A DNA stretch of 64,000 nt from Streptococcus troglodytae (GTDB lineage: Bacteria; Bacillota; Bacilli; Lactobacillales; Streptococcaceae). The position numbers and the translations under genes were made by a program. The stretch is taken from positions 558,001-622,000 of the forward strand of contig NZ_AP014612.1 in assembly GCF_002355215.1 (NCBI RefSeq). Direction: 5' to 3'. A model generated the notes under the pieces. That model saw only the letters and a list, made by a program, of their open reading frames with translations. It made no database searches and was not told the origin of the DNA. Shown piece after piece: positions 8,137 through 19,883 of the stretch (the first letter of the stretch is position 1; each line of letters starts with the position of its first letter).

Positions 8137-9235
8137 ACAACGTCAAAAGAATGACTTGCCTTATTATATAGGGCTGGTCTTTCTCGTTTTTCCGATTTTG
8201 GGTACTGTGGCAAACTACTATCCTATGTGGACTTTAATTTTAACCGCTGGGTTTACAGCTGCTTATCTGCTTTTAGTGCGGCTGAAGGCCAGCTATCATA
8301 GGATAATTGCGGTCTTATGGTTCTATACACTGGCTTACATTGCTTTTATGACTCTAGCTTATGAAGGGGCTATGATGTGGTTTCTTTTTTACCATGTCAA
8401 TTTATTGGTTTGGCGGTTTGGAGACAGCTATTGGTCTTACCGTTTTTTATCCTTTTCTCTGGTCACTTTCTTTCTGGGGATTAATGGCATTATTTATGGG
8501 ATTGTTCATAAGGACGGTAGCGCTGCCCTTATGATGTCCATCGCACTTCCAATTTTTGTATTTGGCATGTACTATTTCCAAAATCATCTACGTTTGCAAG
8601 AAAAAATAGAAGCAGAGATTGTTGAGCAAAATCGCACCATCAATATCCTATCTGCTGAAAATGAGCGCAATCGGATTGGGCGCGATTTACATGACACGCT
8701 GGGGCATACCTTTGCTATGATGAGTCTCAAAACGGAGCTGGCGCTTAAGCAGATGAAAAAGGGTCAGTACGAGGCCGTGCAAAAACAACTAGAAGAGCTC
8801 AATCAAATCAGTCATGATTCCATGCATGAGGTGCGCGAACTTGTCAATCATCTCAAATATCGAACAGTGGCGGAGGAGCTGACTGAAATGGAGCGTCTCT
8901 TTGGTTTATCTGATATCAGCCTGTCTGTTGACAATCGGTTGGACTTGGACAGCTTATCCCCTGTTACCCAGTCTACTATGACCATGGTTTTGCGGGAGCT
9001 AGCCAATAATGTTATCAAGCACAGTCAGGCCGATGGCTGTCAGATTACCATCAAACGTGGGGAGGGGATTGAAGTAATTGTTGAAGATAATGGTGTTGGA
9101 TTTGCTGAGCTGACAGGTCAGGAATTGCACTCTATTCGTGAACGGCTTAGTCTGGTCAATGGAGATGTTGAAGTTACCTCTCCCAATAATCCGACAGTCG
9201 TCACTATTTACCTAAATGAAGGAGGACGTCAATGA
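8129..9235 (+). CDS. Sensor histidine kinase, DesK/NarL class
   Basis: A 368-residue membrane kinase. About five hydrophobic helices fill residues 12-150, followed by a HisKA_3 dimerisation segment ([15 protein letters not shown], phospho-acceptor His about residue 188) and a HATPase_c domain with [12 protein letters not shown] and VEDNGVGF. There is almost no extracellular part, which fits sensing of membrane state or of the neighbouring transporter, as for DesK or BceS-like kinases. The GTG at 8129 follows AAGAGG with a 6-base spacer and overlaps the permease end. Its partner is the response regulator with which it overlaps by 4 bases. Confidence 0.9.
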   Translation: MFRQRQKNDLPYYIGLVFLVFPILGTVANYYPMWTLILTAGFTAAYLLLVRLKASYHRIIAVLWFYTLAYIAFMTLAYEGAMMWFLFYHVNLLVWRFGDSYWSYRFLSFSLVTFFLGINGIIYGIVHKDGSAALMMSIALPIFVFGMYYFQNHLRLQEKIEAEIVEQNRTINILSAENERNRIGRDLHDTLGHTFAMMSLKTELALKQMKKGQYEAVQKQLEELNQISHDSMHEVRELVNHLKYRTVAEELTEMERLFGLSDISLSVDNRLDLDSLSPVTQSTMTMVLRELANNVIKHSQADGCQITIKRGEGIEVIVEDNGVGFAELTGQELHSIRERLSLVNGDVEVTSPNNPTVVTIYLNEGGRQ

Positions 9236-9828
9236 AATTACTAGTTGCTGAAGATCAATCCATGCTGCGAGATGCACTCTACCAATTACTGCTTATGGAA
9301 GATGATGTTGAAGAGATTTATCAGGCAGCTGATGGTCAAGAGGCAATTGAGCTGCTTGGTAAGCAAACAGTTGATGTTGCTATTTTGGATATTGAAATGC
9401 CAATCAAAACAGGTTTGGATGTGTTAGAGTGGATTCGTCAGCACCAAGATATTAAGGTCATTATTGTGACAACGTTCAAACGTTCTGGTTATTTCAAACG
9501 CGCTTTAGCAGCCCATGTTGATGCTTATGTACTTAAGGATCGCTCTGCCAGTGAATTGATGACAACCATTTATACTGTTCTTTCAGGTCAGCGGGAGTAC
9601 TCACCAGAGTTAGTTGAAGAGGTAACCTTTGATAGCAATCCGCTTAGTGAACGGGAACAAGAAGTTTTACAATTGGTTGCTAAAGGGGCCTCCAATCAAA
9701 CAATAGCAGAGCAGCTCTTTTTGTCCAATGGAACTATCCGCAACTATATGACGGCTATTTTTAACAAGCTCAACGCCAGCAATCGAACAGATGCAGTCCG
9801 TATTGCGCGTGAGAATGGCTGGTTCTAA
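9232..9828 (+). CDS. Response regulator, LuxR/NarL family
   Basis: A 198-residue cytoplasmic regulator. The receiver domain (1-120) contains the acidic pocket AEDQ, phospho-acceptor Asp53 in VAILDIEMP, and the conserved Thr and Lys in VTTF and VLKD. A GerE-type HTH follows (about 135-198; [26 protein letters not shown]). It is the partner of the upstream kinase and probably controls the exporter operon. The palindromes at 6180-6207 are the obvious candidate target. It closes the operon, with a terminator just after it. Confidence 0.92.
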   Translation: MKLLVAEDQSMLRDALYQLLLMEDDVEEIYQAADGQEAIELLGKQTVDVAILDIEMPIKTGLDVLEWIRQHQDIKVIIVTTFKRSGYFKRALAAHVDAYVLKDRSASELMTTIYTVLSGQREYSPELVEEVTFDSNPLSEREQEVLQLVAKGASNQTIAEQLFLSNGTIRNYMTAIFNKLNASNRTDAVRIARENGWF

Positions 9829-9841
9829 CTGCAGAGAAAAG

Positions 9842-9880
9842 AAAAGATTCAGTACCTGCTTTACAGAACTGAATCTTTTA
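9842..9880 (+). terminator. Intrinsic terminator after the two-component operon
   Basis: Perfect 12-bp inverted repeat AAAAGATTCAGT (9842-9853) / ACTGAATCTTTT (9868-9879) with a 14-base loop, 14 bases after the stop codon. Symmetric A/T flanks mean it could work from both sides. Confidence 0.75.
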
Positions 9881-9885
9881 ATAAA

Positions 9886-9970
9886 AGGACTTAGTCCTGT
9901 ACAGTACAGAACGAAATCCTTTACTTAAATTTTTTGTCTAACTTTTGGGGTGCAGTTCAGGGAGCCCTGA
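9886..9970. repeat. Palindrome cluster with a sequence resembling an IS3-family end
   Basis: Three short palindromes follow the terminator: AGGACTTAGTCCT (9886-9898), CTGTACAGTACAG (9897-9909) and TCAGGGAGCCCTGA (9957-9970). Between them, read on the minus strand, TGAACTGCACCCCAAAAGTT (9939-9958) followed by AGACA resembles the terminal inverted repeats of IS3/IS150-type elements as I recall them. No transposase frame is present, so at most this is a solo end or relic. Confidence 0.35.
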
Positions 9971-10428
9971 TCAGCTCTCCTTTTTATTTTTAAAAATGAA
10001 GAATTTACTGATAATATAATTGGTTGCCATAATTAAAAACTGTGAAATAATAGTTTCAATAAAATTGATCATATCATGATTGTTTCCGACAAAACGTCCG
10101 ATGATATCCGGAAATTGGTCAACAAGTAAAAAAGCCAGCAGCAAATCAAGTGCTAAGGTTGACAGACGGGCAATGAAAAATTGAACAAAACGTTTCAGCC
10201 AGCCTTGACGTTTTTGATTAAAACAAAATGATCATTGGTAAAAAAGGCAAAAATAATAGCAATAATATTAGCAATGACTGCTGAAAAAGTGGCTTCTTTA
10301 GTAAAGAAGAAAAGTGGTGTCCGTGTTAGAAAATAGACAAAGGTAGTCAGAACGCCGAAAAAGATATATTTGGAAGCTTCATGGGTCACAATCTTTTTAA
10401 GGGTTTCATAGTGCATTAATTTTTTCAT
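9971..10428 (-). CDS. GtrA-family membrane protein, broken by a one-base deletion
   Basis: Read on the minus strand, the first 75 or so residues (MKKLMHYETLKK...TNDHFVLI) run into a premature stop at 10195. Adding one A to the five-base run at 10211-10215 restores KRQGWLKRFVQFFIARLSTLALDLLLAF and a total of 152 residues, the normal GtrA length. Four hydrophobic helices are seen (about 20-38, 47-63, 90-110 and 125-145). GtrA proteins are thought to help flip lipid-linked sugars for cell-wall or teichoic-acid glycosylation. The gene stands alone, divergent from queT. The break lies in a homopolymer and is likely a sequencing error. Confidence 0.75.
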
Positions 10429-10458
10429 AAGATTACTATATCAAAAAAAGTGAAAATA

Positions 10459-10467
10459 TGCTATACT
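10459..10467 (+). promoter_or_regulatory. Extended -10 promoter of queT
   Basis: TGCTATACT (TG 10459-10460, -10 TATACT 10462-10467) without a convincing -35. Transcription would begin near 10474, just before the riboswitch. Confidence 0.5.
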
Positions 10468-10486
10468 GGATAAGTTGTCTAACAAC

Positions 10487-10546
10487 CCTTGGTGCTTATT
10501 TCCCTTTCACCAAGCATATTACAAACGGTAGAACCGTTAAAGGAGA
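10487..10546 (+). ncRNA. preQ1-II riboswitch (COG4708 motif)
   Basis: The leader has stem CTTGGTG (10488-10494) / CACCAAG (10508-10514), then GCATATTACA, then stem AACGG (10524-10528) / CCGTT (10534-10538), followed directly by AAAGGAG, the ribosome site of queT. This matches the preQ1-II class known from Streptococcus, in which ligand binding draws the Shine-Dalgarno sequence into a pseudoknot and blocks translation. The loop lengths and conserved segments agree with the pneumococcal example as I remember it. Confidence 0.93.
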
Positions 10547-10550
10547 AATA

Positions 10551-11063
10551 ATGAAACAATTAACTGTTCGTGATTTAGCCCATATCGCCATTGTGGCGGC
10601 TTTATATGTTGCCTTGACTGCGACTCCGCCGTTAAATGCCATCTCTTATGGTGGTATACAATTTCGGCTTTCAGAAATGCTTAACTTTTTAGCTTTCTAT
10701 AATCCTAAATACATCATCGCTGTTACTCTAGGTTGTATGATTGCCAATACCTTTGGGACTATTGGTCTTCTTGATGTCTTTGTCGGTGGCGGCTCTACCT
10801 TAGTTTTTGTAACATTAGGCTTGATTCTTTTTTCTAAGTATAAAAAGGAATACATTTTTAATGGCTTCTTTAACAAGGCTTTCTTTTACTTTTCTGTGTT
10901 TTACGCTATATTTATGGTGACGATAGCAGCGGAAACTTCTCTTGTTCTCCAAACGCCATTTTTACTGACTTGGTTAACTGTAGCAGTAGGAGAATTGATT
11001 TCCTCTCTTTTTGGGGCTCTTGTGATTGATAAATTGGCCCAATATATAGATTTTACAACATAG
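10551..11063 (+). CDS. queT: QueT, queuosine-precursor (preQ1/preQ0) transporter S component
   Basis: A 170-residue membrane protein of the QueT/COG4708 family with five to six hydrophobic helices. It is the substrate-binding S component of an energy-coupling-factor transporter that imports the tRNA queuosine precursor; the shared ECF ATPases lie elsewhere. The N-terminal motif LTVRDLAHIAIVAALYVALT is typical. The ATG at 10551 follows AAAGGAG, which also belongs to the riboswitch. The frame is open further upstream to 10458, but that part is the structured leader and not protein. A terminator follows immediately. Confidence 0.93.
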   Translation: MKQLTVRDLAHIAIVAALYVALTATPPLNAISYGGIQFRLSEMLNFLAFYNPKYIIAVTLGCMIANTFGTIGLLDVFVGGGSTLVFVTLGLILFSKYKKEYIFNGFFNKAFFYFSVFYAIFMVTIAAETSLVLQTPFLLTWLTVAVGELISSLFGALVIDKLAQYIDFTT

Positions 11064-11086
11064 TCTTCTTCGGAAGATTATTTTTT
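11062..11086 (+). terminator. Intrinsic terminator of queT
   Basis: AGTCTTC (11062-11068), tetraloop TTCG, GAAGATT (11073-11079), then ATTTTTT. It overlaps the queT stop codon. Confidence 0.8.
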
Positions 11087-11250
11087 ATAAGAAAATAAAA
11101 ATTTTGACTGTAACCGATTTGAAAAAATCAGCTCTTAATAACCATTCTAATAAACGTGAAAGTTGCTTTTATTACTTTACACTGCCTTTAATTCTTTAAA
11201 ATAAAGCTTTCCCTCTTCTTTTATGATTAAAAATTAGTTAAAGCTAGTGA

Positions 11251-13230
<1,980 letters not shown>

Positions 13231-13242
13231 TAGGAGAGAGAA

Positions 13243-14286
13243 ATGGTAAGAAAACAAAAACGTGCACGTTTAATTTACAATCCAACTTCGGGTCAAGAAA
13301 TCATGAAGAAAAATGTAGCAGAGGTTTTAGATATCTTAGAGGGTTTTGGTTACGAAACGAGTGCCTTTCAGACAACTCCCAGAGCAGACTCTGCCAAAAA
13401 TGAGGCAGCACGTGCCAGTCAGGCAGGATTTGATCTGGTTATTGCTGCTGGGGGTGACGGCACCATCAATGAAGTTGTCAATGGCATCGCACCTTTACGG
13501 AAACGTCCCAAGGTCGCTATTATTCCAACAGGGACGACTAATGATTTTGCCCGCGCTCTTAAGATCCCACGTGGCAATCCTATTGAGGCAACCAAATTAA
13601 TTGGTAAGAATCAGACCATTCATATGGATATTGGCAAGGCTTATAATGACAAATATTTCATTAATATTGCCGCAGCAGGCAGTTTGACAGAATTGACCTA
13701 TAGTGTGCCTAGCCAACTAAAGACGATGTTTGGTTATCTCGCCTACTTAGTCAAGGGGGCTGAGCTCCTGCCACGTGTTCGAAATGTCCCTGTCAAGGTC
13801 TTTTATGATCATGGTGTTTTTGAAGGCGAAGCTTCCATGATTTTTGTGGCTTTAACCAATTCTGTTGGAGGCTTTGAAACGATTGCTCCAGATGCTAAGT
13901 TGGATGATGGTAAGTTTACGCTCATCTTAGTTAAAACGGCTAATCTTTTTGAATTAACGGGTCTTATTCGTCTTGTTTTGACAGGTGGGCGGCATATTAA
14001 TCACAAAAAGATTGAGTATATTAAAACCAGTTACCTTAAAATTATTCCTCAAGGGAATCCTTCTAAGCGGATGATGATTAATCTTGATGGAGAGTACGGC
14101 GGTGATGCACCGATTGAATTGCGCAATTTAAAAAATCATATTGAATTCTTTGCGAATACAGATGAAATTTCAGATGATGCGATTACTCTTGATACAGAAG
14201 AACTGGTGCTAGAAGCAATTGCCCAGAAATTTGCAAGAGAAGCAGAAAGTCTGGATGGGATGGATAAGATGGAAGAGCAAGATTAG
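13243..14286 (+). CDS. dgkB: Diacylglycerol kinase (soluble, DgkB type)
   Basis: A 347-residue kinase of the DAGK/YegS/SphK family. It phosphorylates diacylglycerol released during lipoteichoic-acid synthesis so that it re-enters phospholipid synthesis. The N-terminal motifs are RLIYNPTSGQ, the glycine-rich loop AAGGDGTINEVVNG (about residues 67-80) and PTGTTNDFAR (about 92-102). The C-terminal part has INLDGEYGGDAP. The length is somewhat above B. subtilis DgkB (303) because of an acidic tail. Ribosome site AGGAGAG lies ahead of ATG 13243. It sits between ligA and pulA in a compact, likely co-transcribed run. Confidence 0.92.
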   Translation: MVRKQKRARLIYNPTSGQEIMKKNVAEVLDILEGFGYETSAFQTTPRADSAKNEAARASQAGFDLVIAAGGDGTINEVVNGIAPLRKRPKVAIIPTGTTNDFARALKIPRGNPIEATKLIGKNQTIHMDIGKAYNDKYFINIAAAGSLTELTYSVPSQLKTMFGYLAYLVKGAELLPRVRNVPVKVFYDHGVFEGEASMIFVALTNSVGGFETIAPDAKLDDGKFTLILVKTANLFELTGLIRLVLTGGRHINHKKIEYIKTSYLKIIPQGNPSKRMMINLDGEYGGDAPIELRNLKNHIEFFANTDEISDDAITLDTEELVLEAIAQKFAREAESLDGMDKMEEQD

Positions 14287-14300
14287 TTAGGTAAAAAGAC

Positions 14301-16688
14301 ATGAAAAATACCGTAGTCGTACATTACCATAGTAATACAGAAAATTATTTTGAGTTTAGTTTATGGCAATGGCAGAGCGGACAGATGGGAAAAGATGCCT
14401 CTTTCTCACGTTTTGATAATTTTGGAATTGTTGGAAATCTCGTTTATGAGTCTGATACTTTTCAAAGTCAAGTCTATCTGATTGTCAAAAATGCTGACTG
14501 GTCCGTTAGAACGCCTGATTTTAGTATTAATTGCAATCCTGGTCTGTCTAAAAGCGAGGTTTGGATTGTTCAAGGGGATGATACGCTTTATTATTCATGG
14601 CAAGCAGCAGTTGCAAGCCATGCTTATAATCGGCGTCAGCCGCATGCTTTTGATATGGCTGTCAATAGTAAACGCTTTGACTATGAATGGGGCTTTCAAG
14701 GCTGGCTTGGTTTTTCTTACCAAGAAGATAAAACTGAATTTCGGCTTTGGGCACCAACTGCTAGGCGGGTTGAATTAATTATTTACAGTTCAACTGGCGA
14801 AAAGTCAAGTGTTCTCAAGGTTTTAAAAATGAAGCGCGGGGAAAACAGAAGGCCTGATGATCATACTAAAAATACGCATGGTGTCTGGGAGCGTACAGTC
14901 GAAGGAGACTTGAATTATCATGCTTATCGCTACCGTGTTTATTATCGCAGACGTATTTTTCGAGATACGAGAGATCCCTATTCTATTGCTGTGACGGCTG
15001 ACGGGAAACGTTCAGTTGTTATTGCTGATGCTGATTTAATACCAGAAGGTTTTGAAGTCAAACACAGGCAAGAGGCTAGTTGGCGTCTTAGCAATCCTAA
15101 TCAAGCGGTGATAGCAGAGATGCATATCCGTGACTTTTCTAAATCGGAAACTTCAGGTGTCAGGCATGAAAATCGCGGCAAATTCTTAGGTGCTTTTGAA
15201 ACAGGGACCAAAAATTTATATGGCGATCAAACAAGTTTTGATTATCTCAAGAACTTAGGTATTAATTACGTGCAGCTGCAGCCTGTTTTTGATCATCACC
15301 AGACCTTCAATGAAGATGGCTCTTATGCCTATAATTGGGGTTATGATCCTGAAAACTACAATGTTCCAGAAGCTAGCTTTGCTAGCAATCCTCATGCACC
15401 GACCACTCGCATTTTAGAATTAAAACAGCTTATTCAGGCTTATCACGATGCAGGTATTGGTGTTATTATGGATGTGGTTTACAATCATACCTATTCCTCT
15501 ACAGATTCTGCTTTTCAGCTGGCAGTGCCTGATTATTATTATCGTATGAATCATGATGGTTCCTTGCAAAATGGTTCGGGCTGTGGAAATGAGACTGCCA
15601 GTGAAAAAGAAATGTTTAGGAAATACATGATTGATTCCATTCTTTATTGGATTCAAGCCTATAATATTGATGGTTTTCGGTTTGATCTGATGGGTCTTCA
15701 TGATGTTGATACCATGAATGCTATTCGTCAGGCTGTTGATGCTATCGATCCTAATATCTTGCTTTATGGTGAAGGTTGGGATATGGGAATAGGTCTCATG
15801 CCAGAAGATAAGGCTAAAAAAGATAATGCTTACCAAATGCCGCGTATTGGTTTTTTCAATGACGATGTGAGAAATGCTATTAAAGGTGCTGAAGTTTACG
15901 GCGATTTCAAACGCGGTTTTGTATCGGGAGAAGCTACTGAGAATAAAATTGCTAAGGGCATGTTAGGCAGTGACGAATTAAGTTCTTATTTGGCACCGAA
16001 TCAGGTACTTAACTATGTAGAGGCACACGACAACTATAACCTTAATGATCTTCTTATGGAACTACATCCTGAAGATGATAAAACCACTCATATTAAACGC
16101 GTTGAGTTGGCAAATAGTCTGGGGATTTTGATGCAGGGAATGGCGTTCATTGAATTAGGACAGGAATTTTTACGGACTAAGCTGTTTCCAACAGGTCCAG
16201 ATGGTGAATTAACCCATGCCGATAAAGAACGCGCGATGAATAGTTATAATGCCCCCGATGAGGTCAATCAAATTGACTGGAATAATGTAACACTTTATAA
16301 GTCAACCGTTAATTTTGTTAAAGAATTAATTCGTTTAAAAACACAAGAAGAGGCTTTTTCTTATCAGACCTATGAGGACATCCGCAAGCATGTTTATGTT
16401 GAGTCAGCAGAATATGGATCTGGCTTAGTGATTGTCAGCATAAGTAGCTACGATAAAATTTTCAAATTAATTTTCAATGTCAGTGAAAAAAACACTAAAA
16501 TTGATATGACACAAGATGAAAAGTATGATATAATATTAACAAATATAAAACGCTTTCATAAATTGAGTGGACAACTTGAAAATTTGACAGCTACGGTCTT
16601 TGAATTAAAAAATAATCCAAGAAAACTTGGGTTATTTTTGCTTTTTAATAGTAATTCGTTTTCTTTAAATGGTGGAATAATCCAGTGA
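14301..16688 (+). CDS. pulA: Pullulanase, type I
   Basis: A 795-residue debranching enzyme that cleaves alpha-1,6 links in pullulan, starch fragments or glycogen. It has N-terminal beta domains, a CBM48-like module (FRLWAPTARRVELIIY), the type I signature YNWGYDP (about residues 345-351), and GH13 residues in DVVYNHT, DGFRFDLMG (nucleophile Asp), YGEGWD (acid Glu) and EAHDN. There is no signal peptide, so it is intracellular. The last strand, NLTATVFEL, is followed by about 23 extra residues that overlap a hairpin at 16611-16636, and a promoter lies at 16506-16534 in the coding region. The context ties it to the glg operon: it can trim branches made by GlgB. Confidence 0.93.
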   Translation: MKNTVVVHYHSNTENYFEFSLWQWQSGQMGKDASFSRFDNFGIVGNLVYESDTFQSQVYLIVKNADWSVRTPDFSINCNPGLSKSEVWIVQGDDTLYYSWQAAVASHAYNRRQPHAFDMAVNSKRFDYEWGFQGWLGFSYQEDKTEFRLWAPTARRVELIIYSSTGEKSSVLKVLKMKRGENRRPDDHTKNTHGVWERTVEGDLNYHAYRYRVYYRRRIFRDTRDPYSIAVTADGKRSVVIADADLIPEGFEVKHRQEASWRLSNPNQAVIAEMHIRDFSKSETSGVRHENRGKFLGAFETGTKNLYGDQTSFDYLKNLGINYVQLQPVFDHHQTFNEDGSYAYNWGYDPENYNVPEASFASNPHAPTTRILELKQLIQAYHDAGIGVIMDVVYNHTYSSTDSAFQLAVPDYYYRMNHDGSLQNGSGCGNETASEKEMFRKYMIDSILYWIQAYNIDGFRFDLMGLHDVDTMNAIRQAVDAIDPNILLYGEGWDMGIGLMPEDKAKKDNAYQMPRIGFFNDDVRNAIKGAEVYGDFKRGFVSGEATENKIAKGMLGSDELSSYLAPNQVLNYVEAHDNYNLNDLLMELHPEDDKTTHIKRVELANSLGILMQGMAFIELGQEFLRTKLFPTGPDGELTHADKERAMNSYNAPDEVNQIDWNNVTLYKSTVNFVKELIRLKTQEEAFSYQTYEDIRKHVYVESAEYGSGLVIVSISSYDKIFKLIFNVSEKNTKIDMTQDEKYDIILTNIKRFHKLSGQLENLTATVFELKNNPRKLGLFLLFNSNSFSLNGGIIQ
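16506..16534 (+). promoter_or_regulatory. Internal promoter in the 3' end of pulA, probably for glgBCDAP
   Basis: ATGACA (16506-16511), 17-base spacer, TATAAT (16529-16534) with extended TG at 16526-16527. It is one of the best consensus matches in the window. Expected start near 16541; the leader to glgB would be about 290 bases. Confidence 0.6.
16545..16559 (+). promoter_or_regulatory. cre-like site just after the internal promoter
   Basis: On the minus strand it reads ATGAAAGCGTTTTAT, matching the catabolite-responsive element core TGNAARCG fully but with two mismatches in the last positions. Its place just downstream of the start point fits CcpA roadblock repression. Inference only. Confidence 0.4.
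16611..16639 (+). terminator. Hairpin terminator inside the pulA 3' end
   Basis: AATAATCCAAG (16611-16621), loop AAAA, CTTGGGTTATT (16626-16636), then TTT: an 11-bp stem with one G-U pair. It ends the pulA transcript and would also lie about 70 bases into a transcript from the 16506 promoter. Confidence 0.65.
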
Positions 16689-16831
16689 GTACAGCACAGC
16701 CAAAAGTCTGAGAATACTTCTAATTAGTATAAGACAAACTGAATGAATGCAGCAATCAAGGAAAACGAACTGCTAATTGAGCGTTTCTGTTAGAAAGATT
16801 TGATAAGCGATACAAAAGAGGAGGTGATATA

Positions 16832-18718
16832 ATGGATGAAAGAGAAGCACTCAGAACATTTGGAACTGGGGAGAACTTTCATGCACAACACTACTTTGGA
16901 TTTCATGAAACTGAAAAAAATGGCGTAAAGGGTTATATTTTCAGGGTTTGGGCGCCAAATGCTGAGGATCTTCATCTTATTGGTGACTTTACTGGCTGGT
17001 TTGATAATCCCTTACAAATGGATAAAAATGAGGCAGGTGTTTGGGAAGTCTTTACGGATTTACCTAAAGAAGGCCATATATATAAATACCTTGTGAAGCG
17101 ACAAGGCGGGCAAATTGTTGAAAAGATGGATCCATTTGCTATTTATTTGGAGGAGCGTCCGGGAACGGGCTCTCTCATCAGAACCATTCCTGAAAGGAAA
17201 TGGAAAGATGGTCTTTGGTTGGGCCGCCGAAAACGCTGGGGGTTCTTTAAAAGACCAGTCAATATTTATGAAGTTCATGCAGGTTCTTGGAAGCAAAATG
17301 AAGATGGAAGTCCCTATAGCTTTGAACAATTAAAGGATGAATTGGTTCCTTACTTAGTAAAGATGAATTATACGCATGTCGAATTCATGCCTTTGATGGC
17401 TCATCCTTTGGGAATGAGCTGGGGTTACCAATTGATGGGCTTCTTTGCCTTTGAGCACACCTATGGTACTCCAGAACAATTTCAGGATTTTGTGGAAGCC
17501 TGCCATCTTAATAACATTGGTGTCATTGTTGACTGGGTGCCTGGTCATTTTACACAAAATGATGATGCTCTGGCTTATTTTGATGGGACACCGACCTTTG
17601 AGTATCAGGATCATGACCGTGCCCATAATTATCGTTGGGGAGCTCTTAATTTCGACTTGGGTAAAAATCAAGTGCAGTCTTTCTTGATTTCTAGTGCTAA
17701 ATTTTGGATAGATTTCTATCATATTGATGGTATTCGTGTTGATGCTGTCAGCAATATGCTCTATTTAGATTATGATGAAGGACCTTGGCAGCCTAACATC
17801 GAAGGTGACAATCGCAATCTAGAAGGTTATTATTTTTTGCAGCGCTTAAATACAGTACTCAAATTAGCCCATCCAGATGTAATGATGATTGCAGAAGAGT
17901 CAACAGCTACAACCAAGATTACAGGCAGGCGTGAAGAAGGCGGTCTGGGATTTGACTATAAATGGAATATGGGTTGGATGAATGATATCCTAAAATTCTA
18001 TGAAGAAGATCCAATTTATCGTAAATATGATTTTAACCTTGTGACGTTTAGTTTTATGTATCTCTTTTCCGAGAATTTTATCTTACCATTTTCACATGAT
18101 GAAGTTGTGCATGGGAAAAAGAGTCTGATGCATAAAATGTGGGGCGATCGTTATAATCAATTTGCTGGTCTGAGAAATTTATATACTTATCAAATCTGCC
18201 ATCCTGGTAAAAAACTGCTCTTTATGGGGAGTGAATTTGGCCAATTCTTGGAATGGAAATATGACCATGCTCTTGAGTGGACTAATCTTGAAGAGGAAGA
18301 TGGTCTCAATCTTAAGATGCAAGATTTTACCAGCAAGCTCAATCAATTCTATAAAGATCATAAGGTACTCTGGCAATTGGATACCAGTTACGATGGTTTA
18401 GAAATTATTGATGCTGATAATGTTGATGAAAGTGTCTTGTCTTTTATCAGAAAAAATGAGAAGGGAGATCTATTAGTTTGTGTCTTCAATATGGTTCCTG
18501 TGGAACGCAAAGGTTTTACAATAGGCGTGCCAGTTGAGGGCATATATGAAGAAGTATGGAATACTGAACTTGAGGAATTTGGCGGGGTTTGGAAAGAGCA
18601 CAATATGACAGTCAAAACACAAAAAAAATTGTGGAAGGAATATGAAAATACACTCAGCTTCACTTTGCCAGCCTTAGGTGCTAGTATTTGGAAAATAAAA
18701 CGTCGTTTGAGAAAGTGA
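16832..18718 (+). CDS. glgB: 1,4-alpha-glucan branching enzyme
   Basis: A 628-residue GH13 enzyme that makes alpha-1,6 branches in glycogen. It has an N-terminal CBM48 ([17 protein letters not shown]), then the catalytic barrel with [21 protein letters not shown] (nucleophile Asp), AEES (acid Glu) and [12 protein letters not shown], and a C-terminal all-beta domain. Ribosome site AGGAGGTGAT is very strong. It is first in the glgBCDAP operon; the next start follows 25 bases after its stop. The 143-base space before it, beyond the pulA stop, has no further ORF. Confidence 0.96.
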   Translation: MDEREALRTFGTGENFHAQHYFGFHETEKNGVKGYIFRVWAPNAEDLHLIGDFTGWFDNPLQMDKNEAGVWEVFTDLPKEGHIYKYLVKRQGGQIVEKMDPFAIYLEERPGTGSLIRTIPERKWKDGLWLGRRKRWGFFKRPVNIYEVHAGSWKQNEDGSPYSFEQLKDELVPYLVKMNYTHVEFMPLMAHPLGMSWGYQLMGFFAFEHTYGTPEQFQDFVEACHLNNIGVIVDWVPGHFTQNDDALAYFDGTPTFEYQDHDRAHNYRWGALNFDLGKNQVQSFLISSAKFWIDFYHIDGIRVDAVSNMLYLDYDEGPWQPNIEGDNRNLEGYYFLQRLNTVLKLAHPDVMMIAEESTATTKITGRREEGGLGFDYKWNMGWMNDILKFYEEDPIYRKYDFNLVTFSFMYLFSENFILPFSHDEVVHGKKSLMHKMWGDRYNQFAGLRNLYTYQICHPGKKLLFMGSEFGQFLEWKYDHALEWTNLEEEDGLNLKMQDFTSKLNQFYKDHKVLWQLDTSYDGLEIIDADNVDESVLSFIRKNEKGDLLVCVFNMVPVERKGFTIGVPVEGIYEEVWNTELEEFGGVWKEHNMTVKTQKKLWKEYENTLSFTLPALGASIWKIKRRLRK

Positions 18719-18743
18719 AAACTTATTTGGGAAGGAAATGCAT

Positions 18744-19883
18744 ATGAAGAATGAAATGTTAGCTCTTATTCTTGCTGGAGGACAAGGGACACGACTTGGA
18801 AAATTGACGCAAAGCATTGCAAAACCTGCTGTCCAGTTTGGCGGACGTTATCGTATTATTGATTTTGCACTTTCAAATCGTGCCAATTCAGGCATTAATA
18901 ATGTTGGTATTATTACACAGTACCAACCACTGGCACTTAACAGTCATATAGGAAATGGTTCAAGCTGGGGTTTGGATGGTATTAATTCTGGGGCAACAAT
19001 TCTTCAGCCTTATTCTGCAACGGAAGGAAATCGTTGGTTCCAAGGTACCAGCCATGCTATCTATCAAAATATTGATTATATCGATAGTATTAATCCGGAG
19101 TACGTTCTTATTTTGTCGGGTGATCATATTTATAAGATGGATTATGATGATATGCTTCAAACCCACAAGGATAATATGGCCAGCCTAACAGTCGCAGTTA
19201 TTGATGTTCCTCTCAAAGAAGCCAGTCGTTTTGGTATTATGAATACGGATTCTAATGATCGTATTGTTGAGTTTGAAGAAAAACCAGAGCAGCCAAAATC
19301 AACTAAGGCTTCAATGGGAATTTATATCTTTAATTGGGATCGCTTGAGAACCATGCTTGTTGATGCTGAAAAGAACAATATTGACATGTCTGACTTTGGT
19401 AAAAATGTCATTCCTGCCTATCTTGAGTCGGGTGAACGTGTTTATACTTATAATTTCAATGGCTACTGGAAAGACGTTGGAACCATTGAATCACTCTGGG
19501 AAGCTAATATGGAATATATTGGTGAAGACAATGACCTTCACAGCCGTGATCGCTCTTGGAAAATCTATTCAAGAAATTTAATCGCACCACCAAACTTTAT
19601 CACCGAAGAAGCTCATGTAAAAGACTCTTTGGTTGTAGATGGCTGCTTTGTTTCTGGTAAGGTTGAACATTCCATTTTGTCAACCAATGTTCAGGTCAAA
19701 GAAGGCGCCCAAATCAAAGATTCCTTTATTATGAGTGGTGCCGTTATTGGTGAAGGTGCTAAAATCACACGTGCCATTGTTGGTGAAGGTGCTAAGATTG
19801 GTGAAGGTGTTGAGATTGATGGTACTGAAGAAGTCCAAGTTATTGGTTACAATGAAGTAGTGGGGGTTCCAAATGAAGATTGA
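18744..19883 (+). CDS. glgC: Glucose-1-phosphate adenylyltransferase, catalytic subunit
   Basis: Makes ADP-glucose from ATP and glucose-1-phosphate, the committed step of glycogen synthesis. The 379-residue protein has the nucleotidyltransferase loop [15 protein letters not shown] (about residues 6-20), [15 protein letters not shown], and a C-terminal left-handed beta helix with hexapeptide repeats (AKIGEGVEI). I chose ATG 18744 (MKNEMLAL), about 8 bases after GGAAGG; ATG 18738 is too close to it. It overlaps glgD by 11 bases, so the two subunits are translationally coupled. Confidence 0.95.
   Translation: MKNEMLALILAGGQGTRLGKLTQSIAKPAVQFGGRYRIIDFALSNRANSGINNVGIITQYQPLALNSHIGNGSSWGLDGINSGATILQPYSATEGNRWFQGTSHAIYQNIDYIDSINPEYVLILSGDHIYKMDYDDMLQTHKDNMASLTVAVIDVPLKEASRFGIMNTDSNDRIVEFEEKPEQPKSTKASMGIYIFNWDRLRTMLVDAEKNNIDMSDFGKNVIPAYLESGERVYTYNFNGYWKDVGTIESLWEANMEYIGEDNDLHSRDRSWKIYSRNLIAPPNFITEEAHVKDSLVVDGCFVSGKVEHSILSTNVQVKEGAQIKDSFIMSGAVIGEGAKITRAIVGEGAKIGEGVEIDGTEEVQVIGYNEVVGVPNED

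Noticed and set aside
10458..10550. N-terminal extension of QueT
   Set aside because: This part is the preQ1-II riboswitch and ribosome site, not coding.
15420..15836. 138-codon frame on the minus strand inside pulA
   Set aside because: A shadow of the strongly conserved GH13 coding sequence, with no ribosome site or known domain.
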